Assembly: GCF_019754935.1 (NCBI RefSeq)
Contig: NZ_JAGSOA010000001.1
Location: 1-64,000, forward strand
Length of the DNA stretch: 64,000 nt
Reading direction: 5' to 3'
DNA from: Corynebacterium parakroppenstedtii
GTDB lineage: Bacteria; Actinomycetota; Actinomycetes; Mycobacteriales; Mycobacteriaceae
In this document: piece by piece, positions 54,507 to 63,602 of the stretch
Position numbering within the stretch: position 1 is the first letter of the stretch
Layout: every line of letters begins with the position of its first letter
Notes under the pieces: generated by a model
The model's database searches: none
The model's input: only the letters and a program-made list of their open reading frames with translations
Told to the model about the DNA's origin: nothing
Made by a program: the position numbers and the translations under genes

Positions 54507-57500
54507 TTAGCGGTCTTCCATTTCTCCTTCGGTTTCTAGGAGGGCTTCGGTGAGCGCGTCGAGGCGGTCTTGGTCGGGGTTTTTCCATAGTCCGCGTTGG
54601 GCGGCTTCGAGGAGTCGTTCGGAAATGTCGTGGAGTGCCCATGGGTTGGATTCGCGGAAGAATTCCCGGTTTTCTTCGTTTTCGACGTATTCCTGGGTGA
54701 GTTGTTCGTACATCCAGTCGTCCATCATTCCTGCGGTGGCGTCGTATCCGAAGAGGTAGTCGACGGTGGCTGCCATTTCGAATGCGCCTTTATATCCGTG
54801 GTTGCGCATTGCTTCGACCCAGCGGGGGTTGACGACGCGGGATCGGAAAACGCGCCGGGATTCTTCGTGGAGTGTGCGGGTGCGGATGGTGTCGGGGCGG
54901 GTGGAGTCGCCGATGTAGGCTTCGGGTGATTGGCCTGAGAGTGCTCGGACTGTGGCGACCATGCCGCCGTGGAATTGGAAGTAGTCGTCGGAGTCGGCGA
55001 TGTCGTGTTCGCGTGTGTCCGTGTTTTTTGCGGCCACTTGGATGCGTGTGTAGGCCTGTTTCATGTCGTCGGCGGCGGGTGCGCCGTCGACTCCACGTCC
55101 GTAGGCGTAGCCTCCCCAGGTGCTGTAGACCTCGGCGAGGTCGTCGTCGCTGCGCCAGTTTCCTGCGTCCATGAGTTCGAGGAGGCCTGCGCCGTAGGTG
55201 CCGGGTTTTGATCCGAAGATGCGTCGGTGGGCGCGTTCGGCCGGTGTTCCGTTGGCTGTGTCTTCGTTGACGTGGGTGGCGACATAGTTCATGTCGGCGG
55301 GTTCGTCGAGGGCGGCGACCATTTGGACGGCGTCGTCAAGAAGGGCGACGACGTGCGGGAAGGCGTCTCGGAAGAAGCCGGAGATGCGGACGGTGGTGTC
55401 GATGCGGGGTCGTCCGAGTTCCTCGAGTGGGATGACTTCGAGCCGTGTGACGCGTCGGGATACTTCGTCCCATATCGGTCGGACGCCGAGGAGTGCGAAG
55501 ACCTCGGCGATGTCGTCGCCGGAGGTGCGCATGGCGGAGGTTCCCCAGGCGCTGATGCCAACGGAGACGGGGTATTTTCCGTCGTTGTCTTGTTTGTAGC
55601 GTTCGATGAGGCTGTCGGCGAGGAGTTGACCGGTGTCCCAGGCTAAGCGTGAGGGAATTGCTTTGGGGTCAACTGAATAGAAGTTTCGGCCGGTGGGCAG
55701 GGTGTTGATAAGCCCGCGGAGGGGCGATCCCGAGGGGCCGGATTCGATAAACTTCCCGTCGAGTGCTCGTAGAACTTGGTCGAGTTCGCGGCTGGTTTGG
55801 CGCAGCCGGGGAACGATCTGCGTGGTGGTGAAATGTAGGATGTCCCGAACGGCGGAAGCATCTGCGCTGTCGGGGAGGCCTGGATCGTGGCGGATATCCT
55901 CGAGGACCGTGTCGACGGCGTTATCGTCCCAGTCGTGGTCTGCCAAGGAGGTAACGAGTGCCGACGCGATGTTTTCAATGTCATCGGTGCGGTGCCGTGT
56001 TTCTGAACCGTCTTCGTGGAGGCCGAGAGCCTCGCGAAGCCCAGGAAGAGTGTTGATTCCGCCGAAGATTTGTCGAGCGCGCAGCATGGCCAGGACAGTT
56101 TCGACGAGCTGCTTACCTTCGGGCGCATGCGAGAGGATGTGCAGCCCGCCGCGAATCTGGGCATCTTTGATTTCGCATAGCCACCCGTCGACGTGCATGA
56201 GCATGTCGTCGAAGACATCTTCGTCGGGGCGTTTCTCCCATCCGAGATCCTGGTCCATTTTTGCTGCGGTCAGCAGTGTCCAGATTTCTTGTCGAATAGC
56301 CGGCAGCTTCGCGGGGTCCATGGCGGCGATGTTGGCGTGCTCGTCGAGGAGCTGCTCTAGCCGGGTAATGTCGCCATAACTTTCGGCACGGGCCATGGGC
56401 GGGATGAGGTGGTCGACGAGGGTGGCGTGGGCGCGGCGTTTGGCCTGAGTGCCCTCCCCTGGGTCATTGACAAGGAATGGGTAGATCAGGGGAAGGTCGC
56501 CGATGGACTGGTCGGTGCCGGAATCGGGCCCGAGGGCGACGGTTTTGCCGGGAAGCCATTCCATGTTGCCGTGTTTACCGACGTGGACGATCGCGTCGGC
56601 TCCGAAACCGTGACGGTCCGGGGTGCGGCGAATCCATTCATAAGCTGCTAGATAGTGGTGATTTGGGGCTAGGTCGGGGTCGTGGTAAATGCCGACGGGG
56701 TTGTCGCCAAAACCGCGGGGCGGTTGCACCATCACAACGATGTTCCCGAAGCGTAGCCCGGCTAGGTAAATGTCTTTTGTTTCTGGGTGGACGTAGAGGT
56801 CTCCGGGGGCTTCTCCCCAGGTCTCAATCATGTCTTTCTGGAGGGATTTCGGAAGAGTATCGAAATACTCTTGGTAGTCGGCTGCCGAGAGGCGGAGCTC
56901 ATTGGCCGCCATCACCTCGTCGGTGAGCCAATCGGGGTCTTGGCCACCAGCGTCGATCAGTGCGTGCATAAACGCGTCCGAGTTCTCGCTGGTTTCGTCG
57001 CCAGAGTCAAGCCAGCCGGGAATCTTGGACGTATCCCCCAGGTCGTATCCCGCGTCGTGGAGGGCGTGGAGCAACGCCAACACGGAGGCCGGCGTGTCCA
57101 GGCCGACGGCGTTACCGATCCGGGCGTGCTTCGTTGGGTACGCCGACAACATCACCGCGATGCGCTTGGAAGCATTGGCTTTGTGACGCAAGACGGCATG
57201 GCGGTCCGCGATGCCCGCCAGACGTGCGCACCGCTCCGGATCGGGGTTATACGAAATGAGGCCGTCGTCGCCAATTTCTTTGAATGAGAACGGGACAGTA
57301 ATTATGCGCCCATCGAACTCCGGAACGGCGATTTGAGTAGCAACATCCAATGGCGAGGCGCCGTCATCATTGTCTTCCCATGTGCTGCGCGAGCTGGTCA
57401 GGGCGAGCCCCTGGATAACGGGGAGATCGAGCTCCGCCAATGCGGAGACGTCCCATGCTCCGTCGTCACCGCCGGCTTGTGCGGTGGCAGGTTTTGTTCC

Positions 57501-58226
57501 GCCCGCCGCGAGAACCGTTGTGATCAGAGTGTCCATCGTCCCGAGGAACTGGAGAAGATCATTGGACGCCTGACGAAGTGATGCGGTGAAAATCGGAACC
57601 GGCACTGCCCCACGGTCGGCAATGGCCTCGCACAGCGCGTCGATATAGCGGGTATTACCAGCTAGATGCTGCGCACGGTAATACAAGACAGCAATGCGTC
57701 GAGTATCAGACTCCGCCTCAGACTGGAGGCCTGCCGTGCGGTTATCTTCCCAGCCTTCTAGTATTCCCCATTCAGGCAGATGGATTGGGGCGTCGAAACC
57801 TAGGCCGGTGAGAAGCAGAGTGTCGGACAGGAAATTATGAAGGTTGATGAGGTTATTTTTCCCGCCCTCGGCAAGATAGCGGTGGGCGGTGGTGACCACA
57901 TTCGACGGAGCAGTGGACAGCTCTGTGAGCTCTGCGTCCATAGTCTGTTCACCCGATACGGCAATAGTCGGAATACCTGAGGCGAGAAGCTTATTCAGCC
58001 CCTCTTCCCAGGCCCGCCGTCCACCCAAGAGCCGGACGATAATGATGTCTGGCTGGGAACCCGTAGCCCCACCGGATCCCGGAATAGGTGTGCCACCGAG
58101 GAGCGCATCAACATCGTCAAGCATCAATCGCGCCGGATTAGCCCAGCGGAACTCCACGTCGGGGTGCTCATTGGCCGCTTTTGCCGTAAGCAGATCGGTG
58201 TCAGAAGTGGACAGCAGAAGAATCAT
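54507..58226 (-). CDS. cobN: Cobaltochelatase subunit CobN
   Basis: 1239 residues, the large subunit of the ATP-dependent aerobic cobaltochelatase that inserts Co2+ into hydrogenobyrinate a,c-diamide. It has the CobN/BchH architecture: VLYYRAQHLAGNTRYIDALCEAI, PVIQGLALTSSRSTWEDNDD, RIAVMLSAYPTKHARIGNAVG, VVMVQPPRGFGDNPVGIYHD, DAIVHVGKHGNMEWLPGKTV and IYPFLVNDPGEGTQAKRRAH. ATG 58226 has AAGGA 6 nt upstream. No cobS or cobT lies in the window; actinobacteria use ChlI/ChlD-like subunits coded elsewhere. It is divergent from cobG. The 3' kilobase has extreme A/C third-position bias. Confidence 0.95.
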   Translation of the reverse strand: MILLLSTSDTDLLTAKAANEHPDVEFRWANPARLMLDDVDALLGGTPIPGSGGATGSQPDIIIVRLLGGRRAWEEGLNKLLASGIPTIAVSGEQTMDAELTELSTAPSNVVTTAHRYLAEGGKNNLINLHNFLSDTLLLTGLGFDAPIHLPEWGILEGWEDNRTAGLQSEAESDTRRIAVLYYRAQHLAGNTRYIDALCEAIADRGAVPVPIFTASLRQASNDLLQFLGTMDTLITTVLAAGGTKPATAQAGGDDGAWDVSALAELDLPVIQGLALTSSRSTWEDNDDGASPLDVATQIAVPEFDGRIITVPFSFKEIGDDGLISYNPDPERCARLAGIADRHAVLRHKANASKRIAVMLSAYPTKHARIGNAVGLDTPASVLALLHALHDAGYDLGDTSKIPGWLDSGDETSENSDAFMHALIDAGGQDPDWLTDEVMAANELRLSAADYQEYFDTLPKSLQKDMIETWGEAPGDLYVHPETKDIYLAGLRFGNIVVMVQPPRGFGDNPVGIYHDPDLAPNHHYLAAYEWIRRTPDRHGFGADAIVHVGKHGNMEWLPGKTVALGPDSGTDQSIGDLPLIYPFLVNDPGEGTQAKRRAHATLVDHLIPPMARAESYGDITRLEQLLDEHANIAAMDPAKLPAIRQEIWTLLTAAKMDQDLGWEKRPDEDVFDDMLMHVDGWLCEIKDAQIRGGLHILSHAPEGKQLVETVLAMLRARQIFGGINTLPGLREALGLHEDGSETRHRTDDIENIASALVTSLADHDWDDNAVDTVLEDIRHDPGLPDSADASAVRDILHFTTTQIVPRLRQTSRELDQVLRALDGKFIESGPSGSPLRGLINTLPTGRNFYSVDPKAIPSRLAWDTGQLLADSLIERYKQDNDGKYPVSVGISAWGTSAMRTSGDDIAEVFALLGVRPIWDEVSRRVTRLEVIPLEELGRPRIDTTVRISGFFRDAFPHVVALLDDAVQMVAALDEPADMNYVATHVNEDTANGTPAERAHRRIFGSKPGTYGAGLLELMDAGNWRSDDDLAEVYSTWGGYAYGRGVDGAPAADDMKQAYTRIQVAAKNTDTREHDIADSDDYFQFHGGMVATVRALSGQSPEAYIGDSTRPDTIRTRTLHEESRRVFRSRVVNPRWVEAMRNHGYKGAFEMAATVDYLFGYDATAGMMDDWMYEQLTQEYVENEENREFFRESNPWALHDISERLLEAAQRGLWKNPDQDRLDALTEALLETEGEMEDR

Positions 58227-58419
58227 GTTTTCCTTTCCGGATACCGCGCCGGACGTTGTTCATATACGGGGTCTGGCTTGACAGTGGCGCGACCGCTCCC
58301 TGAGGGATTCCCGTTTCCCGCAACTATCTTAGAGGTCGGGTTGATTATCGGTGGCTACGACCTTTCATCGAGGTCTCATAATACTTTGACGCTGCGTGCA
58401 CGGGGGTACGGTAGAAACC
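58227..58419. promoter_or_regulatory. Divergent cobN/cobG control region
   Basis: About 190 nt. CATAAT at 58377-58382 is a possible cobG -10. AGGTCG (58333-58338), CGACCT (58358-58363) and AGGTC (58371-58375) are arranged so that the middle element can pair with either flank. I do not find the conserved B12-box or the length needed for a cobalamin riboswitch. Confidence 0.45.
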
Positions 58420-59643
58420 ATGCACAGTGACGGTACTCAGACGACGACCCGGAATCGGGGAGACATGTGCCCCGGTACATTGCGTCTTTTTACTGCATCC
58501 GACGGGATGATCGGCCGCGTTCGGTCCCCCGGCGGGTATATCCAGCCGCACCAATGGACGGCATTAGGCGCTATGGCTGACGACTTGGGGGACGGCGACG
58601 TCCACATCACGTCGAGGGGAAATATCCAGATTCGTGGTGTGAAATCGGTTGACGATTTTGCTTCTGCCGTGACTGAAGCAGGACTCCTGCCTTATCCACG
58701 GCATGATCGGATGCGTAATTATCTTGCCTCTCCCCTGTCAGGACGGTCTGGTTCTATAGGGGACGTGCGCTCCTTGGTTCGTGCCGTTGACCGTGAACTG
58801 ATCCAGTATGACGACACAGCAGATCTACCTGGCCGAACCCTCTTTGCTTTCGACGACGGACGTGGCGACGTGATTGCAGAGCGCCCGGATTTCGGAGTCG
58901 TCGCGACGACGAAGACGCGACCGTCCGACTCCCATGACTTCTTCGACGTCGTGATCGGAGGGGATTATCTGGTGGGCTCGCTCCCCCGGGCGCGCGTCGT
59001 CGATAGCCTCGTCGAGTTGGCACGTCAATGGCAGGCCCGGCGCGGTAAGAATTGGCGAATCGAGGAGACTCCCGGCGCGGCTGAGGATCTTGCTCAGTGG
59101 GCTCGTGAGAACCTTGTGGGGTTGGAAAATCCGGTTCATGATGTGCTTCCGACGTATGAGGAGTCTGCGGACAATGAGCTGGGGTTGCGCCAGCCTATGG
59201 GGTGGATTGACCAGGATGACGGGCGCGTGAGCTTGGCTTGTGTGTTGCCTTTTGGCCGGATGGATTCGGCGTGTGCGCGGTTGTTGGGCGCTGTGGGCAA
59301 GCCCTCGACGGTGACATGTTGGCATGGTGTGGTGGTTCATGATTTGACCGCGGCAGAGGCGGATGAGGCTGTGCGTTTTTTGGCTCCGCGCGGTTTGGTC
59401 TTCGATGCGGCGTCACCTTTGGCTCGTGTGACAGCGTGTACGGGATTGCCTCAGTGTCGGAAATCCCGTGATGATGTTCGTTCCGATGCGGTGCGGGCTA
59501 TTAATGCTGGGTCCCTGCCTGGTGGGCGTGTGCATTTTGTGGGGTGTGAGCGTCGTTGTGGTGCGCCGAATATGGATTACACGGAGTTCCTCGCTGAGGG
59601 CGATGGTGTTTATGAGACGTCAGAGGTGACTCATCATGCCTGA
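58420..59643 (+). CDS. cobG: Precorrin-3B synthase CobG
   Basis: 407 residues from ATG 58420 (the frame opens at 58396). It is a nitrite/sulfite reductase-like protein that uses O2 to hydroxylate precorrin-3A and form the gamma-lactone of precorrin-3B. N-terminal ferredoxin-like half-domain RVRSPGGYIQPHQWTALGAM and HITSRGNIQIRG; Fe4S4 ligands in TACTGLPQCRKS and VGCERRCGAP (C-x5-C and C-x3-C). It marks the aerobic cobalamin route. Overlaps cobH by 8 nt. From about 59,130 onward nearly all codons end in G or T. Confidence 0.9.
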   Translation: MHSDGTQTTTRNRGDMCPGTLRLFTASDGMIGRVRSPGGYIQPHQWTALGAMADDLGDGDVHITSRGNIQIRGVKSVDDFASAVTEAGLLPYPRHDRMRNYLASPLSGRSGSIGDVRSLVRAVDRELIQYDDTADLPGRTLFAFDDGRGDVIAERPDFGVVATTKTRPSDSHDFFDVVIGGDYLVGSLPRARVVDSLVELARQWQARRGKNWRIEETPGAAEDLAQWARENLVGLENPVHDVLPTYEESADNELGLRQPMGWIDQDDGRVSLACVLPFGRMDSACARLLGAVGKPSTVTCWHGVVVHDLTAAEADEAVRFLAPRGLVFDAASPLARVTACTGLPQCRKSRDDVRSDAVRAINAGSLPGGRVHFVGCERRCGAPNMDYTEFLAEGDGVYETSEVTHHA

Positions 59644-60412
59644 TGTCGTGGGGTCGGCAAGTTCGGAGAGGGCTGGTGGTGCGGTGTATAGCCGGGATCG
59701 CTATGTTTCGCTGGGGAATGATATTTATCGCCGTTCGTTCGCGATTATCCGTGACGAGAGTGATTTGAGTCGTTTTACTCCCGACGAAGAGACCGTGGCG
59801 GTGCGGATGATTCACGCCGCCGGCGATGTGTCCTTGGCCGACGATATTGTGTTTTCCGACGGTGCTGTCCGGGTGGGGCGGGCGGCTTTGGAGTCGGGTG
59901 CGCCGATTTTTACGGATGTCCGGATGGTGTCGAGTGGTGTGACGCGTCGGCGTCTTCCCGCGGATAACGATGTGGAGTGTTTGCTGAATACTCCGGGTGT
60001 TACGGAGAAGGCGCATGAATTGTCGACGACGCGGTCGGCGGCGGCTATTGACTTGTGCGCGGATCGGTTGGGTGGCGCGGTGGTAGCAGTGGGGAATGCT
60101 CCTACTGCGTTGTTCCATCTGATGGATGTGTTGGCCGCGCGTCCTGATCTGAAGCGGCCGGCGGTGATTATCGGCATTCCTGTTGGTTTTGTGGGTGCGG
60201 CTGAGTCGAAGTCTGAGCTGGAGGAACGTGCCGAGTCGTTGGGCGTTGAGTTTATTACGGTTCGTGGGCGTCGTGGTGGTTCTGCGATTACGTGTGCTGC
60301 GATTAATGCTTTGGCCCGGCGGAATGAGCTCATGGATGAAGCCCCTGCTACGACGAAAGGCGCGGCGGAGCGTAACGGCGCGGCCATCAAGGGTGAGGCG
60401 GACTATCGGTGA
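59636..60412 (+). CDS. cobH: Precorrin-8X methylmutase
   Basis: 258 residues. CobH/CbiC moves the C11 methyl to C12, giving hydrogenobyrinate. Motifs: SFAIIRDESDLSRFTPDEET, RMIHAAGDVSLADDIVFSDG (catalytic His), GAPIFTDVRMVSSGVTRRRL, VAVGNAPTALFHLMD and VIIGIPVGFVGAAESKSEL. ATG 59636 overlaps cobG, and the stop overlaps the cobI GTG by 4 nt. An extra ~45 residues at the C-terminus exceed the usual length. Confidence 0.94.
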   Translation: MPDVVGSASSERAGGAVYSRDRYVSLGNDIYRRSFAIIRDESDLSRFTPDEETVAVRMIHAAGDVSLADDIVFSDGAVRVGRAALESGAPIFTDVRMVSSGVTRRRLPADNDVECLLNTPGVTEKAHELSTTRSAAAIDLCADRLGGAVVAVGNAPTALFHLMDVLAARPDLKRPAVIIGIPVGFVGAAESKSELEERAESLGVEFITVRGRRGGSAITCAAINALARRNELMDEAPATTKGAAERNGAAIKGEADYR

Positions 60413-61188
60413 CAGAGTCGGGGCATTTGTACGGTTTAGGGCTAGGCCCAGGCGATTCAGGCCTGGTCACGGTGGCGGCGGCGAAGATCATTGGGTCGGC
60501 CGACGTCGTGGCATTCCATGCTGGCACGCATGGCCATTCGACGGCGCGGAGTATCGCCGCCCCGTATTTGGGCAGTGACAATCCAGATCAGATCGAGGAG
60601 CTACTCACCTACCCCGTCACGACGGGCGTCGCCGACCATGCTGGCGGCTATGCGGGAGCTTTAGGAGAGTTTTATGCCAGCGCCACCGCTCGATTGGCTC
60701 ACCACCTTGACCAGGGACGCTCCGTCGCAGTCCTCAGCCTCGGGGACCCCATGCTGTACAGCTCCTACCAGCACCTTCATCGAGCTTTAGCAGACCGCTA
60801 CCCCACTACTGTTATCCCCGGGGTCACATCGATCACTGCTGCCGCAGCCTCCGTCGGGCGGCCATTGGTCGAAAAAGATGAAACACTGGGTGTTATCCCG
60901 GGAACTTTATCTGAAGATGAGCTGATGCAGCGGTTATCGCAGTCCGACGGTGCCGTCGTGATGAAGTTGGGGCGAACATTTCCGACGGTTCGCCGGGCGC
61001 TGGTGCGGGTCGGTCAAGCTGATCGTGCCTATGTTGTTGTGCGGGCCACGATGGATGGTGAGCAGGTCATTCCTCTGCTCGAGGTGGACCCCGCTGCCGT
61101 GCCGTATTTCGCTGTTGCTGTGGTGCCGTCACCGACTGATAGCGAATTGCGGCGGTCGGCAGAAGGACCGATAGAAAGAAGTAAATGA
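60409..61188 (+). CDS. cobI: Precorrin-2 C20-methyltransferase
   Basis: 259 residues, a uroporphyrin-III C-methyltransferase-like SAM enzyme. GLGLGPGDSGLVTVAAAKII and the VAVLSLGDPMLYSSYQHLHR loop (GDPxxYS) are characteristic of CobI/CbiL. VIPGVTSITAAAASVGRPLV is the third signature. GTG 60409 overlaps cobH (GTGA). In M. tuberculosis CobI and CobJ are fused; here they are separate but overlap by 4 nt. Confidence 0.93.
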   Translation: MTESGHLYGLGLGPGDSGLVTVAAAKIIGSADVVAFHAGTHGHSTARSIAAPYLGSDNPDQIEELLTYPVTTGVADHAGGYAGALGEFYASATARLAHHLDQGRSVAVLSLGDPMLYSSYQHLHRALADRYPTTVIPGVTSITAAAASVGRPLVEKDETLGVIPGTLSEDELMQRLSQSDGAVVMKLGRTFPTVRRALVRVGQADRAYVVVRATMDGEQVIPLLEVDPAAVPYFAVAVVPSPTDSELRRSAEGPIERSK

Positions 61189-62000
61189 CAATGGAACACA
61201 CATCAATGGGCGAGGTTGTTGTTATCGGGCTGGGGCCTGGCAACTCTGAGTGGATTACTCCGGAGGCGTCGGAAGAATTGGCCCGAGCCACCGATGTGGT
61301 GGGCTACTCCACATACGTCAAGCGTGTTCCTGAAATCCCAGGTCAGCGACGGCATCTCTCGGACAACAAAGTAGAAGCAGTTCGGGCGGCCATGGCTTTG
61401 GACATGGCCCGGCGCGGCAGCCGGGTGGCTGTGGTGTCTTCTGGTGACCCCGGGGTGTTTGCGATGGCTGCTGCCGTTCTTGAGACGGCAGATGATGATC
61501 AGTGGCGGGATGTTCCGGTGAGAATTGTGCCGGGGATGACGGCGGCCCAAGCGGTGGCAAGCCGCGTGGGGGCACCATTGGGCCATGATTTTGGCATGGT
61601 GTCGCTGTCGGATCGGTTGAAGCCGTGGGATGTGGTGGTCAAGCGTGTTCGCGCTTTGGCGGGCGCGGATATGGCCTTTGCTGTTTATAACCCGGCGTCG
61701 AAGTCGCGTCGGTGGCAGGTCGGTGCCTTGCGGGACATCGTGCTGGAATTCCAGAAGCCAGATACCCCGGTCATTGTGGCCCGGGCGGTGGGGTCTGCCG
61801 GTGAATCAGTAACCGTGACGACGTTGGCGGAGCTTGACCCCGGTGTCGTGGATATGCGGACGATGCTGATAGTGGGAGCATCGACAACGCATGTGTACGA
61901 CGGGCCCGATGGTCGTCGCGTCTTTACTGCTCGGCATTATGAGGCGCCCGCTACAGGTGACCGAGGGGTTACACAGGACCAAGTTCTTAAAGATGACTGA
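61185..62000 (+). CDS. cobJ: Precorrin-3B C17-methyltransferase
   Basis: 271 residues. VVIGLGPGNSEWITPEASEEL, VVGYSTYVKRVPE, VAVVSSGDPGVFAMAAAVLE and VPGMTAAQAVASRVGAPLGHD, then FAVYNPASKSRRWQ are CobJ/CbiH motifs. It methylates C17 and drives ring contraction. ATG 61185 (ATGACAATGG) overlaps the cobI stop. Its end overlaps the convergent cobK by 14 nt. Confidence 0.94.
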   Translation: MTMEHTSMGEVVVIGLGPGNSEWITPEASEELARATDVVGYSTYVKRVPEIPGQRRHLSDNKVEAVRAAMALDMARRGSRVAVVSSGDPGVFAMAAAVLETADDDQWRDVPVRIVPGMTAAQAVASRVGAPLGHDFGMVSLSDRLKPWDVVVKRVRALAGADMAFAVYNPASKSRRWQVGALRDIVLEFQKPDTPVIVARAVGSAGESVTVTTLAELDPGVVDMRTMLIVGASTTHVYDGPDGRRVFTARHYEAPATGDRGVTQDQVLKDD

Positions 62001-62709
62001 GTGCCTCCACGGCTTCATCTGCTGAGGGCACAACCCATGTGGCCGGTAGTGGTGGCCGATCAACGATGATGACTGGGATATTAAGGCTCCGCGCGGCCTC
62101 AAGTTTGGGATAGGTTGATCCCCCCGAGTTTTTGGTGACGACAACATCGATTTGATTGTCAATGAGCGTCTTCTTCTCCGAGGCGAGGCTGAAAGGGCCG
62201 CGGTCAAGAATAATGCGGTGTCGGGCCGGCAACGGCGCAGATGGTTGTTCGACGCTGCGGATGACGTAGAGGTTATCCGGGTCGTCGGCAAAAGGAGCGA
62301 GTTGCTGTCGGCCGATCGTAAGAAATATGTGAGCAAAACGTTGAGCCTTCAGAGCTGCCTCACGCATAGTGGCAACGTGGATCCACCGATCCCCCGGCTG
62401 CTCTTCCCAAGCAGGACGATGAAGCGCCAACAAGGGGACCTGCGTCGCACGAGCTGCCTCATATGCGGACGTGCTAATGCGCTCGGCGAAGGGATGCGTG
62501 GCGTCGACAATAACGTCAACATTTTCGTCGAGTATCCACCGTGCCAAACCGGATGGCCCACCGAACCCGCCGATACGAACCTCCCCCGCGGGAAGTCGGG
62601 GATGTTTCACTCGTCCAGCTAACGACGTCGTAATATGCCACCCTTTATTGACTAAAAGAGTAGCTAGTTCTCGAGCTTCAGCGGTTCCACCAAGTATGAG
62701 AGCGCGCAT
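61987..62709 (-). CDS. cobK: Precorrin-6A reductase
   Basis: 240 residues from ATG 62709 (ATG 62736 is an alternative; the frame opens at 62751). The product begins with RALILGGTAEARELATLLV, and WILDENVDVIVDATHPFAERIS and VVTKNSGGSTYPKLEAARSL are family motifs. It reduces precorrin-6A with NADPH. The gene follows cobM on the minus strand and its 3' end overlaps cobJ by 14 nt. Confidence 0.92.
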   Translation of the reverse strand: MRALILGGTAEARELATLLVNKGWHITTSLAGRVKHPRLPAGEVRIGGFGGPSGLARWILDENVDVIVDATHPFAERISTSAYEAARATQVPLLALHRPAWEEQPGDRWIHVATMREAALKAQRFAHIFLTIGRQQLAPFADDPDNLYVIRSVEQPSAPLPARHRIILDRGPFSLASEKKTLIDNQIDVVVTKNSGGSTYPKLEAARSLNIPVIIVDRPPLPATWVVPSADEAVEALSHL

Positions 62710-62771
62710 AGGTGAAGAAGTGTCCTTAATAGTCATTGAGCCGGAATCCACTCCGACGGCGGGCAGGCGGA

Positions 62772-63548
62772 TTAGTCGTGGCTACAGGGGATGGTACGTC
62801 CGTGCGCATCACGGGGCCGGTCGTCAGAATAAAGGAAACTATCGGGGAACTCATCTGCGGCCAAACTTTGTCCCACGATAATGACTGCGGTCCGCGTGAT
62901 ACCTTCCGCGGCAATATCGTCGGGTAGTTTGCTCAGCGTTGTGCGGAGAACACACTCATTCGGACGAGACGCGAACGCAACAACAGCTACAGGACAATCG
63001 GCGCCGTATGTTGGGGTGAGTTCATCACTGATGCGCTGGGCATCGTGCGCCGCAAGATGAATACACAAAGTCGCACCATGCGAGCCCAATTCCGGCAACG
63101 ACTCCCCCTCCGGCATCGATGATGCACGCCCCGAGATCCTCGTCAAGATCACCGATTGCCCAATCGTGGGAACGGTAAGCTCATGGCCTAATGACGCAGC
63201 CGCGGCAGAGAAAGCCGGAACCCCCGGAACGATTTCATAGTCAATATTTCGCTCCACGAGACGACGTGCCTGTTCGGCCAGGGCAGACCAGAGCGAGGGA
63301 TCCCCCGATTGCAACCGAGCAACGTCCTTGCCCTCACTATCGGCCTTCGCGATTGTCTCCACGATGGCATCAAGAGGCATCCGGGCAGTGTTAATAACAT
63401 CAGCACCCTCGGGGCAATGCTCCAGAACCTCGGGCGGGACGATAGATCCAGCGTAGAGGCACACCTCGCAACGTCTGATCAACGCATCTGCCCGCAGGGT
63501 GAGCAGGTCAGCCGCGCCGGGCCCGGCACCAATGAAATAGACAGTCAT
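62772..63548 (-). CDS. cobM: Precorrin-4 C11-methyltransferase
   Basis: 258 residues from ATG 63548, with AAAGG 10 nt upstream. TVYFIGAGPGAADLLTLRAD, VCLYAGSIVPPEVLEHCPEG, VARLQSGDPSLWSALAEQAR and IVPGVPAFSAAAASLGHELT are CobM/CbiF signatures, followed by ILTRISGRASSMPEGE. It methylates C11 of precorrin-4. Lies between cobL and cobK. Confidence 0.95.
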   Translation of the reverse strand: MTVYFIGAGPGAADLLTLRADALIRRCEVCLYAGSIVPPEVLEHCPEGADVINTARMPLDAIVETIAKADSEGKDVARLQSGDPSLWSALAEQARRLVERNIDYEIVPGVPAFSAAAASLGHELTVPTIGQSVILTRISGRASSMPEGESLPELGSHGATLCIHLAAHDAQRISDELTPTYGADCPVAVVAFASRPNECVLRTTLSKLPDDIAAEGITRTAVIIVGQSLAADEFPDSFLYSDDRPRDAHGRTIPCSHD

Positions 63549-63602
63549 GAATACACACCTTTTCAGCCAGTGGTATTTAAGCAGCAGAAGCACCGCTACG
63601 CG

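Noticed and set aside
58227..58419. Cobalamin riboswitch upstream of cobG or cobN
   Set aside because: The region is short and I could not find the B12-box or the long paired core.
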